From Icerya purchasi (lineage: Eukaryota > Arthropoda > Insecta > Hemiptera > Monophlebidae), in the NCBI GenBank assembly GCA_039619475.1, contig CM077115.1, positions 226,049,064 to 226,113,063 on the forward strand: DNA of 64,000 nucleotides, in the 5' to 3' direction. Under the pieces are notes generated by a model. That model did not search any database. It was given only the letters and a program-made list of their open reading frames with translations, and was not told the origin of the DNA. Every line of letters starts with the position of its first letter. Position 1 is the stretch's first letter. Of this stretch, positions 11,615-22,564 are shown in pieces. The translations under genes and the position numbers were made by a program.

Positions 11615-12584
11615 GTGAACCTTAAAACAGCATTATCAGTTCCCTCTTTCCTTCTCATGTACTCATTTTCACTGATGGCTCTAGGGGGGCCTAGTGGTGT
11701 CGGGGCTTCCTTTATTATCCCCGTTTTTAATTTTTGCAAATCCTTTCGTCTTCCGCTTTTCTGTTTTACTTTCAAAAATGAATTAATGACTATCCTACGT
11801 GCGATTATTTATATTTCCTCCAATTGTAACTTCTCCCACTATCTGACAATATCTGACTCCATGAGTGCCCTTCAGGCCATCAGTTTACACCTCTTCCCCC
11901 TTTCTCTTCAAACTCTATCATTCTTCGTATACGATCTCTCATACACAATTTTTTCTTTCATCACTCTATTCGCGTTGATCTGCTGTGCGTTCTTGGTGTT
12001 ATAAAGCCATCGAGGATAACGAAATGGCGGATACTTTGGCTCAGGTTGCTGCCCGCTCCCGCTTTTACTTTAAAAAGATTCCTAGCTCTAATCTATTTAA
12101 GTAAGAAATTTCACATTAAATTTTGGTCGGATATGTACCTTTCTTCTTTTACTAATGATAGTTATCTCTCAATTCAAAACCTTCCCACTAATTTTTGGTT
12201 CTCAGAATTCCCTTCTTTTCCACGTTCTATTATTGTCCCTATTATTCGCCTACGCTTCAATCACACTCTATTGCCCGCTTCCCGTTATCGTTTCTCTTTG
12301 GTTTTCTCTCCTTATTATCCTTTACATCCTGATGCAAATATTTATCTGTGATGCTAATAACATTTTCTTTGAGCGTTCTGCTCTTTCTGCGGAACGCTCT
12401 TCCCTTTATTTACTTCTTTTAAAGTCAAGTCTTCCTGCTCCCTACTGTGCTTCCTATATCCTGTCCATTCCGTCTTAGTCCGTTGTTCCTGCCATTTCCA
12501 GTCGTAATTAGTTAACTCTTCTTCTTATTGTTTCTGGGTAAGGTCCCTGGTTAACGTGCCCAAAAAAAAAAAAAAAAAAAAAAA
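11615..12584 (+). pseudogene. Family C LINE: RNase H and 3' end
   Basis: One of about eleven fragments of the same LINE family in the window (family C). Frames show IFTDGSRG near 11,660 (first RNase H Asp), then after a shift GPSGVGASF, ELMTILRAIIY near 11,780-11,812 (the Glu motif, partly degraded), ISDSMSALQAIS near 11,850-11,885 (third Asp), a lost GHSG block, and NEMADTLAQVAARSRF near 12,021-12,065 (fourth Asp). The tail region has LRFNHTLLPAS near 12,250 and CDANNIFFER near 12,345, a mutated form of the Cys/His knuckle CDxNHxLFEC. The copy ends with ggttaacgtgccc and a 23-base poly(A) at 12,562-12,584. Multiple stops make it dead. Confidence 0.8.
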
Positions 12585-13550
12585 CTTTAGAAATATATAT
12601 ATGATACGGAAGCCTGAAATTTTGATAATAGTAATACATTTTGATATTTGGTAATCTACGTAGCATTGCTAGGGATCACCCGGAATGGAAACTGCTCATG
12701 GCTTCATAATTTTAAAATTTTTTATTTGCAAGTACCGATACGGTTTTAGTAAAAATCAGCGTGTTAGAGTATTTCACATGCTGCGTAATTATCAAAATAC
12801 CTCAGTAAACCTTTTTCGAGGAATGCGAATAACAAGTTCACAGGCGGGAAAAGAAAAAAAAATTCGCCAAATTACCAACTCACTTTCTATTATTTCTACG
12901 CGGAAAATGTTCTTAATAGATTTCGATTTTTTTTTTTTCACATTGTTAATTTAACTCAATCAAATGTTTGTATACATACTTTACTAAAAGTCCGCATTTG
13001 TTAAAGCTTTTGTTTAGAAATCGTTTTTTTTTTTTGTTTTTTTTTTTGTTTTTTTTTTTTTTTTCTGATTAAGAAAGTGGTTCCCCCTTAACAATTATCA
13101 GAAATGTTGTTAATTACAGTAGTAAAACCACTTTCGCTGAAATTTCGTAATGCTTATTATCGTCACGTTAAAAAAAAATTTCAACGTATATTATGCGTAA
13201 GAGACAGCCAATTGAGGCGTGCTCCGTAAGAAAATTTCCTTGTCCACTGTTCGTCCGATCTGTTTGTCGACCAATTCAAGAATTAGTTCTACACATTGCC
13301 GGGGTAATTTTTCACGTTCCTTCTCGGTCTTTTCTTACCGTTCTGTTATTCTGATGAATGAAACGGTATCCTTTCTGAATGTCCAGTCCTGGTGCTGTAA
13401 TATTGGCGGTAGTTGAACACGACCAACGGTCCCACGTGCGAGTGTGCACAGGTAAAAAAGGAAAACGGAGATAATACTGAAACGCGGTAATTAGAATATT
13501 ATATAATACGGCGAAAGTTGTTACAAATGTTAATTACAAAATTGAACGGA
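12585..13550. other. Noncoding AT-rich sequence
   Basis: Long T runs at 12,929-12,940 and 13,026-13,065. No recognised feature. Confidence 0.5.
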
Positions 13551-13555
13551 TTTGT

Positions 13556-13853
13556 TTACAACCGTACGGCGCGCGTACGGTACAGTTGTAGATCTGCATT
13601 CCACAAATGGATCGCAATAGCCGCCGGCTCAACTGTACGATGTGTGACATAAATGGAACGATGCGAGATTGTAGTTCGGCAGGTTTGTCCTTGTTTGGAT
13701 TTCGGCTCATAATGCAGATTTATCACTTCCTGGCATTGACATCGAAATTCTCCTCCGCTGTAATAGCTCGAGCAAATACATTCATTGGCAGTGACGTAGA
13801 AAACTAAATTTTCATCTTCCGCCGGTGAATAACTTTCGACCAAATCTTCAGAA

Positions 13854-13857
<4 letters not shown>
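13556..13857 (-). CDS. Candidate host exon, Cys-rich, unrecognised
   Basis: The minus strand is open for about 95 codons downstream of a T-rich tract. The T run ends in tctgaag at about 13,850, which could serve as a polypyrimidine tract plus 3' splice site. The predicted peptide is acidic at first (EDLVESYSPAEDEN), then has a Cys-rich part, C-x-C-x10-C-x-C (CICSSYY...FRCQCQE), then a fifth Cys. Composition is unlike the random open frames around it. The frame ends at a stop 3' of a short palindrome (gtacggcgcgcgtac). No family was recognised, no partner exon was found and the open frame could be accidental, so this is a prompt for checking and not an annotation. Confidence 0.2.
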
Positions 13858-13884
<27 letters not shown>

Positions 13885-13924
13885 GGGACCACCTCGAATT
13901 TAACAAAATTTTTACAAGTACCAA

Positions 13925-16900
13925 CGGATATCAAATTTAGCGATACAGTGCCCGAACCAACTTAAAAATGATGTAAAATTTTTCATCAGATAGGAACATT
14001 TAAAATGACGGAAAATTATCGTCTCGGTTCGTATATTTAATAAAACATTACACCGTATCCTGGATTGTCGTACGTTGCTGAAATTGCTGAGCGTGTAATG
14101 AAGCTACACAACTACCCAAACTTGACGCAGCGATCAATCAGTTCGACAACACAACGCGGCTATTTTCAGGGAGCAAAATTATTGTCACTTAATTAATTCG
14201 AATATATTCATCTTAAGGACTCTGTGAAGCAGTGTTACTCAGAACATTTATGAAAATTTCTGTGATGGAAAGATGGATTTTGAAAGTTTTTAATATATAC
14301 AAGTGATTGTGATTATTTGAAAGCAGGCCTAATTGCAATAAATCATTTTTTTCCCGTCAGTAGTAAATGATCACTCTCCCATACGGGTAGGGTAATAACG
14401 ATTATGACAATATATATATTTTTAGAGATTTAAAAAGGAGCGAACCATACGAAGTTGTCTTTTTTTTTCTTTTTATTAAACATTCCCTTTCGTCCGAGAA
14501 GATTACTTTTTAAAATTTGTCGCTACTTTTTTTTCAAATAAAGTCGCAATTTTTTTTTTGTTCCGTAGTTAATTGTCACGTTGATTAAGGAAACATTTTA
14601 ATTATTTATTTTAAAAGAAAATAATTGTAATCAAAAAAAAGGATTAATACTTCCAGTAGAGAGAATATTTTATTCATTAAAAGTTGTTGACAAAATTGTT
14701 TTATGTAAAACTTTAATTAAGCCCCGAATTCAAGAGATCCTTGTATAGAGCATTAGAAACGAATTAGCTTAAATAAAGCTCGCCAATCTTCGAATTGTTC
14801 CAAAAATTAATTACAAACAAATGCGCAAAGCCAAATATATGTATATATGAAACATATAAACCACTTCAAAGAAAATTCGATTTCATTCCTGATAATTAAG
14901 CAGGTAATCTGTACACAATCAGTATGTTTTTCAACTGCATACGTAAAAGAGCCGTTATTTGCCGGCAATTGAAGATGAACCGTTTCTGAATTTTGCAACA
15001 GTATATAAGTTCCTTTCTTTTTGTAGTTTGATAAGTAATGTGCGTTAAATTGCTGTTATTATTTAACCTTGATAATCTCTATTCGAATTCTTACACGTTT
15101 TTCTTGCGAAAATCTTTTCTGTATAATAAGGAACGTAATTTTCTTTTCTCTTTTTTTTAGCGAAGCTATTCGATTTTTGACTTTTGGTAATTTCCCTCGG
15201 TTCAGCTCAATCGGGCGGCGCACTCCACCGATACCATTGAAAACATCGACTTACATGAATATCATCGCGACTCGGGGGACTCACTTAAATTTGACAAAAA
15301 CGTTTTGTGCGCGGAATTTATTTGCTAATCTCTTAATTTCCCCATCTTCGTAATATCTCAGTTTTTTGTTAGTTCATCCGATGTGGAAATTTTACGTGTC
15401 AAAAATTCATTCATATCCGAGAATTCATGAATAATACGGACAAATAATTCGTTTAGATGTGCTTAAAGGGGCGGACGTCGAACTATTTTAGGGTACATAG
15501 GAAAATGCGCCATTACTCATTGGCCAATTGATAAACGGAACCTATGCAATACCGGTAATTAATAGCCGACAACTAAGATACCTAACAAATCTTATAAAAG
15601 TGAATAATTTCGACCGCAGTATGTTTCTTAACTTTTTCTTTACCCACTACACCGGACACCAGCGCTAGGCAACGTGTATGTGTGTAAACTCTTGTTTATT
15701 TTTCCCCGAGCCGATAAAAACTCTTAATAAGTACCGAACTAAAGATGACAGTTTGACACGCACTTTCACAGAAAAATATTAAATTATTAACCGCATCATC
15801 GCTGACACTTTATTTATGCAGTTCAATATATACATATATATACGTTAATTGTTTTTATGAGAGAACTTTTGTAAATTTAATTTATCGATGAGAAATTAAA
15901 TTAATAAGAAATAGAAATAAAAATGAGGAAATTAAATATAATAAAACGAGGTAAATTAAAAAATTTACATTTGCATAATAATACATTAACATTCTCATTT
16001 GGAACTTATAATATCGTCGTGATATATTTTTTCCGCAGCATTCCTGTAAATGTATATGTGCTTAAAAATACTTGCGTCATTATCGCCCTTTTCCGAAATT
16101 TTTCGGAACGCAAAAAGTTTCTACGCCTTATTAAAATTAAATTTTTACTCGCTTTATTAATATCTATCATGGCACGCTGAACCACCGCAAATTAACTTAG
16201 CGTTAATTTGAATAGATTAATACGATTGTACGGATCATCGTGAAATTTTACTTGTAAATTACAACGGGGACATTAACGTTATTTTTGCATTTATTCTACT
16301 CAAAAAAAAAAAAAAAAGAAAAGAAAAAAAAGTAATCTATTTAATATTAATTTCTGTTTTTTTAACATTTTAATGCGATTGCGAGGAAGTTAGTATATAT
16401 CGATAAAATGTTGCCGAACAACAAATGTAACAGCGATAATAAATATGTGTGTGTGTGTGTGTGTAGCATTACGTTATTAAAAAAGTTACTTTTGACATGC
16501 GGGTTTTCTTATTTGTTTTAATTAGTACTGCCCCCCCCCCAGTAAGCGAGTTATTTACCGGTCGAGAATAAAATGGTCGAGTTTTTACATTGCAACGAAA
16601 TGTTGAGAGGCACTGGTCCGGGATCATCAGGGGCCGTCGTCGGTGATGAGTTGGCCTATGTGTCAGGGTCGTCGAAAAGAAATTACCTGATTTTCTTTTT
16701 CGGTTACCAGTGCTCTATCCAAAAAGTTTAGTTAATTCCGTCTCACAAATTTTTCTCATACCTTTGCGCTCCCAATTCACAAATAACAAAATCGGTACTT
16801 AAATTTCTTAAAAATATTACCGTTTTTTATTACGTAAACAAATTGGGTCATCAATATTCGCAATAGATAGAATTAAATATACACATAAAACCAATTAAAA

Positions 16901-17300
16901 ATGGCAAAAGTTGCCGCTAATGTTTCAGTTATAACCGTGATTTCTTTTTTCTTTTTTCTCGCTCGGCGTTAAACAACGTCATTCGGTCAATAACTTTAAT
17001 TATGAAAATTAATTCTTTTACCGTCGTTGAAAATCGAATCTATGACGCTAATACGGTTAGCAATCAAACGCTCACACCACTTAGTCTAAACCACGTCAAC
17101 GATGACATTAATAATTTATATTGCAGAATACACAATATAGCGTAGCTATTATATTTATAATATTTAACGTCGTAATAAAAGTTCGAATAACTTTAATTAT
17201 AATTAAAAAGGTATCATCGCTTAGCTGTCAAATCGAACAAAAGCCTTGGGCCCGGAGGGGGGACTATCTCTGCTAATCTTTTAAATCTGCAGCGCCTTTT
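13925..17300. other. Noncoding sequence
   Basis: No coding or RNA signal recognised. A GT microsatellite lies at 16,448-16,466 and a C run at 16,531-16,540. Confidence 0.5.
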
Positions 17301-17416
17301 CTTTATATTATTCATCTTTTGCATCTTTTCTTTATATTATTCATCTTTTGCATCTTTTCTTTATATTATTCATCTTTTGCATCTTTTCTTTATATTATTC
17401 ATCTTTTGCATCTTTC
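17301..17416 (+). repeat. Four tandem copies of a 29-bp unit
   Basis: The unit begins ctttatattattcatctttt and continues gcatctttt. Copies start at 17,301, 17,330, 17,359 and 17,388 and are identical apart from the last base of the fourth. The near-perfect identity indicates recent expansion. The pyrimidine-rich strand gives an open frame by chance. Confidence 0.95.
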
Positions 17417-17419
17417 TCG

Positions 17420-20055
17420 AGTAATTCCGTAGCGGAGAAATTTGGGAGAATAAATCCCGAAAAGGATCTGGCCGGCAATGTTCAGACCCATTTTTTCTCA
17501 AAGAGATTAATTCCGCAATATCCCTCTTTATAGTTTATCGAGGCTAGCCGGTCGGAAATTCCACTTGAATCCGTTTCGAATAAACTTCTTTAAAACGTAT
17601 CTGACAATTTATAATTCTTAGGTCGCTACTATAACTATAAGCGCAATTGCCCAAAAATAATAGCCGAGTGTTCGGTTTAAAAAGAAAAAATAAAGAAAAA
17701 TAAAAAGTACCCGAAACATACTATCACAGACATATACAGTTTATTAGTAGCTTCACGGATGACATGGGATGGAAAATGTGCAAGTAGTACCCCCGCCGTC
17801 CTATTTAAATCGATACATCAACTATCCGATAGAGAGCTTCTTGTTTTTCCGACAAGGCGCTGTGCGTTTAAAATAAATTTTCATAAAATTTCGGAGGGTA
17901 TTAACAATTGTACACCGTCATCAAGTTGGCCAGTTGAAAAGCGTCGATACTTCCTCACGGGGTGGTGACGGTTGTTTTTCAAAGCCATTCTGAATTTTTG
18001 CCTTTTATCTTTCCATCGCCGCAGAACGATCATTCTTCCTTTGATGAGGATTCCATCGAACGACCGTTACGCAAGCCGACCTAGTTCGGAGGAAGAAGCG
18101 ACCGTTTTTTCAACTGGACGAAGAGATATCGGGAACGGGGCCACTGTTTCTAGTGGTTGGCAAAGCTCGCGTCTAGCTTGGTAGAAGTTATGATGAATGT
18201 ATAGTACTATGACAGTACGATACGCGCCCGTTCGAGTTTCTGAATGAATGGCAGTGAGCCGATGAAAAAGTCCGATTTAAGAATGGCGATATTGAAAAAA
18301 AAAAAAGAAAAAGAAAAAAAAACCGTCAGATGCGTTTCTCATTCGGAACGGCTACTTCGATCCAGTTGTTGCGGATCGGACGAGCGGCGACAGCGGTTCG
18401 AAACCAGTTTCTTCTTGGCGCATCCGTTTTTGTGCACAAACAAATTTATTCTTTTATCGGACGAGCACGTTAAAATGCAGTACTCGTTCCATCGGAAAAC
18501 TGAATTTCTAATCTGACACACTTTGTTCACCTTTGGCCCTGGTCGCGCAACCGCTCAGCGCTCCACCAAAACGGCCGCTTTCCTGCACATCTCGCTCGTT
18601 ACTTCGCTTTCGTTCGCTTGTTGTTGTTTTTCTCTTCTTACGAGAAATTTAAATAACGAATCGCATCGCCGACGAACACTGGAATACGTTTCCGATTTAA
18701 CGGATTTCCGACAGCGGCGATATTGCTTTTGCGCAGAATTTCTTGGCCCACAGTCTCTTCGTACTAATGCAAAATTTACCAAAACAAATGTTAGGCGCCG
18801 TAAAGAGAATTTTAAAGGTTGCTGGTTTTTTTACTTTTTGCTGTTTTTCGTTTTGTTTGTTTGTTTGTTTGTTTGTTTGTTTGGGGGTTAACATTGCTAA
18901 AATGTTTAGTATTATTTGGAGTCTGTTGTAAATTACACTACCATGTAGCCACTAATAAGAATAGATAAACCGGGTGAAAGGACGAAATGTACACGCGCTA
19001 ATTGCAATATAGCATAAAAGACGGTTTTACATTTCCGTGCATAAATTATTATTATTTACATTAATTTCGAACATCGCTTATTGTTCTTGTAAACCAGCGG
19101 TAATTTTTTAAATGTTTAGCCAAGGTTTTTTTTGTTAATTTTACTGTCCCCTATAGAGTCGCTATTGACTTTAATTTTTAATCCGGAACACAATTTTATT
19201 AAAAATTTGCAGCATTATTTCATCCCGCTGTTAAAGTTGCAAATTTTTATTTAAAAACAAAACTTTACTTAAAAGTAAGGGCAAAAAATATTCTTAAAAA
19301 TGGTACTTTTTGACTAAAGTCGCAAAAATTTGTTAACACATATGAAGAAAAAAAAAAAAAAACGGAAAAAGTCAAAAACAGGCGACATTTTGAGAACCAA
19401 GTGCGATGAACAGATTTACAAAAAGGAACAATTGTATCGAAAGATAGGGGAATTTTTCGAAGCTAGTTGCTTTAAGTCCGCGAACAGGATTAATTATCGC
19501 AGAAGTAAAAATATAGTATGTATTTCGTGTTATTACACTCCCAATCTGCCTGGTCAGCGCGGGAGATTAGGCCAACTTATCCCGCCGCCCGGGATTACCT
19601 ACAGCGAGCAGTGGGTTGATATAGGCATATCGTGATTATGACACTGCCTCGTTTATTTCAGCTTTCTTATTTCCCTCTTCTACTAGAGGTTTCTAAAAGT
19701 TATACATTATTTTCTGCAATCGCGAACGGATTTCCTTATCTCTAATTCGTACTGTACTATTTCGCAATAGTCAGTTGTTAACAAATGCACGTTGGTAAAG
19801 CGCGAGATAACTTTCTGAAACTTCCTCGTGCCTGTTATGCAGCAGATGTTCCGCTGACGGATCGTTCTTTAATGGAAGCGCGCTGTTTTTAACGGTTTTC
19901 CGTACTATATGAATTCCTTAGAAACAGAAATTTATTTTTACTACCGCCATTTCGAAATATCGGCATCATCGAAATATAGACAACTGCATACAGAAAAAAA
20001 GAAAACGTTTTTAAATTTCTTTAAGAAGAATATTTTTTATGATTTTTTCTACAGC
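17420..20055. other. Noncoding sequence with GC-richer core
   Basis: The 17,900-18,800 part is noticeably richer in G+C and CG dinucleotides than the rest and contains an imperfect inverted repeat (17,929-17,957 with 18,089-18,118). A TTTG microsatellite occupies about 18,856-18,884. Open frames on both strands overlap here without any recognised protein. Confidence 0.45.
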
Positions 20056-20059
20056 CTTT

Positions 20060-20620
20060 TCCGTCGCACTCGATGAAAATCAATTTTACGCGCACTCCAA
20101 GCCATTTTGAAGGCGACAGTTTAGCAGATTCGTTAGCTAGTTCGCTTCCAATGATACATTTTTTACCATGCTCTCAATCGTACATATAGTGTTGTCCTCC
20201 GACTTCACTCTACGCTTAGACTCCTATTCAATTTCCAATCCAGGCTCCTTTTACTATCTATATTCGACAGTCCGCCTCCTCGTTCATGGTTTTCTACGTG
20301 CAACGGCGTTACACAATTTCGGTATTTGTCGCCTTCGATTTAAGTCCTCTTCCTGCATTCTCTTTTTATTTTATTTTGTAATCTCTTCTTCTAACTTGGC
20401 TTTGTGACGTTAATCGCTCGAATTGTACTGAGAAATTCTTCTTTCGCTGTCTTTCGAAACTCACTGTTAACATTCAAGTATACAACTCTGTATTTCTTTA
20501 TTCATTTCCTTCTACTTCTACAATTCCTGCCCCTAAACATATCCCCTATCGTTAAGTGTAAGAATTTAACCTTATCTTTTTTTCGTTCTTCTCTCCGGTT
20601 CTGAACTATTGTTCTCGAAT
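20060..20620 (+). pseudogene. Family C LINE 3' fragment, heavily decayed
   Basis: The frame at about 20,075-20,150 reads INFTRTPSHFEGDSLADSLA, a worn version of the RNase H PxHSGxxGNExADSLA motif. Downstream, a C-rich plus strand with Pro/Ser/Phe codons and a CRLRF-like block (near 20,328) follows the same order as the tails of the other family C copies. No poly(A) is preserved and stops are frequent. The assignment rests on the RNase H block and the downstream composition, so it is less certain than for the other copies. Confidence 0.45.
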
Positions 20621-20974
20621 AATATTATTAATAATATTTAAATAAATGTATATATGTATAAATAGAAAAAAATGTAACAATTCACGAAAATAAACTGAAA
20701 AGCGGCTTTTTTTTTTTTTTTACGGGGCGATTTACATCGAAATTCGGCATTGTATTAATAAACACGATCATCGAATAAGTTAATATTCTTTGGCTGAGTT
20801 TCATTTTCTGAATTATTAAATTTCAGTTTATTTTTTAGTGTACATCAGTTCTACGTTTATTGTTACCGCAGACATTTTTTGGTTCTTTATTACAACTTTA
20901 AAAAAAAAAGAATTTAATTTAAAAAAATGAAATAAACAAGTCGGTTTATAATATAGATAAAAACAAATCAAGCA

Positions 20975-21248
20975 CCTTTTGGATCGTGCCGACGCTCCAC
21001 TCTGCCAATACTGTGGCCAAGGTCCTTTAACAATAGAGCATATCCTTTCCGACTGCACCCAACATTCAATCTATCCCCATACTACTATCCAAACTGCCTT
21101 ATCCGATGATCCCCATGAAATCAGAAAAACACTATCTTTCCTCAAACAAAATAATATCTATAGCTTAATTTAATCATATCTTAATATTTGGTGTCTTTGG
21201 CCACAGTAGCAGTACACGACACCACAAAAAAAAAAAAAAAAAAAAAAA
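20975..21248 (+). pseudogene. I-like LINE 3' end with zinc knuckle and poly(A)
   Basis: An open plus frame from about 20,979 to 21,173 encodes the last part of an I-like ORF2: LDRADAPLCQYCGQGPLTIE followed by HILSDC, a C-x2-C-x8-H-x4-C zinc knuckle of the type found C-terminal to RNase H in I-type elements. A natural stop follows, then a 50-base 3' UTR that contains a stem-loop (GGTGTC at 21,190-21,195 with GACACC at 21,218-21,223) and a 23-base poly(A) at 21,226-21,248. Severe 5' truncation leaves only the tip of the element. The flanks agcacctttt (before) and agaacttttt (after) could be a mutated target-site duplication. The fragment is not expected to make a functional product. Confidence 0.75.
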
Positions 21249-21900
21249 TAGAACTTTTTGTTCAAAAAATCTTTGAAGTAATATTTTCTTAAAATATGAA
21301 TTACATTTATGAGTTTAAGGGGGGGGGGGGGGGTGCTTAATTTATTTCATTATTTCGCGTGATTTTCACCGAATAAAATGTAACGATTAAATTTTCTTTA
21401 CGAAAGAAACGATTAGAAACTAGTAACGGCGGCCGAGTTCAAAGATTATTATTCTACCTCGATTTACTAAAAGAGTGAAAAATTATCGCTCTTATCGTTA
21501 AATGTTACAAAAGTGTTTCTTCCCGATATCGATGTCTTTCAGTTATTGATAACCGTTCAAACTCAACATATTTTACTGATGTACGTGTTTACGTGTACGC
21601 AACTGCGATAGAAATTTCGATTAATTATTAATTTAAATTCCCTTCCGAAGCGTAATCATGTACACCTGCGGAAGTGATTTTATAGGTAAGCATAAGGAAT
21701 ATACTTAATATAAATAGAAAAAAGTTTAAAGCTGCTCTTATTGATTCTAATTTTGAGATTTTAACCCCGTTGTTGTTTTTATTCTATTCCAAATATGGTC
21801 TGCATAAACCGGTGTGTATTAGTTTTTAGATTTCGGTAATTAGCTGATTACAAAGAAGCCGAAAAATCCCCCCTCCCCCCTATTATAACCGCTACGGATT

Positions 21901-22560
21901 TATTTTTTTTTCTTCTTCTTTGGGCGCGTCAACACAGGACATTTAGCCAATACAAAGGACTAACAAATGATGAAACGTAGGGATATTTGAAAGTGATATC
22001 AGGAAGCAATTAGAAACAGAAGAAATGAAGGTAGCCAATACAGGAACAACAGAAGGAGAAAGAAGAGCAAAAATGTAGTGGGCGCAGTAAAGAGTCGGGA
22101 GGCCAAGGCTAAGCAAATTAGAATAAAGGACCGCGCGTTCCGAGGAGATAGAAGAGCATTCGAATAGAAGGTGATTTACATCACAGGTCAAATTTAAGAT
22201 AGGAGGATGGAAGGGACACAAGGGAGACTGAACAATATTAAAACGAAAGAGGGAGACAGGAAGCAGATTGTGATTAAAGCGGAGGCGAATTATGAAAAAA
22301 ATAACAGAACGGGATTTAAAACGTCCATGTTGAGAGCTTTTGCGAAAAAAACAAACAAACGAGGTATAGACTTTCAGATGGAAGTCGCAAAAAACTTATG
22401 GTACATTATGAGCTATAATTTTTTTTAAAGCTCATCGTGCCGCCAAGTGGCAATATCGCAGCGAAATAAAAAAACGGAACATAAATCGTATAATTAGTTT
22501 CTGCTTGGAGGCTCTCAAGAAATATTGGAAAGATGTTAAGGAAGGAAAAAGAGGATAAGA
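21901..22560 (-). pseudogene. Family C LINE 3' end, minus strand
   Basis: On the minus strand the fragment reads IIRLRFNHNLLPVS near 22,245-22,290, then CPFHPPILNLTCDVNHLLFEC, which gives the spaced Cys/His signature C-x10-C-x3-H-x4-C, then SISSERAVLYSNLLSLGLP. The same three blocks occur in the copies at 12.2, 38.9 and 49.5 kb. The 3' terminus (gttgacgcgccc at plus 21,922-21,933 reversed) is followed by an interrupted T-rich tract on the plus strand (21,901-21,920), the poly(A) of the element. Its 5' boundary near 22,560 is not sharp. The frame holds for 92 codons and then breaks, so it is a relic. Confidence 0.75.
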
Positions 22561-22564
22561 TTTA

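Noticed and set aside
10739..16584. 15-base inverted match aaactcgaccatttt / aaaatggtcgagttt, as possible transposon terminal repeats
   Set aside because: The match does not extend on either side, there is no flanking duplication and the interval holds unrelated features; likely chance.
18523..18931. Overlapping open frames up to 122 codons with Cys-Leu-Phe repeats
   Set aside because: The repeats are a TTTG microsatellite translation; no protein family recognised on either strand.
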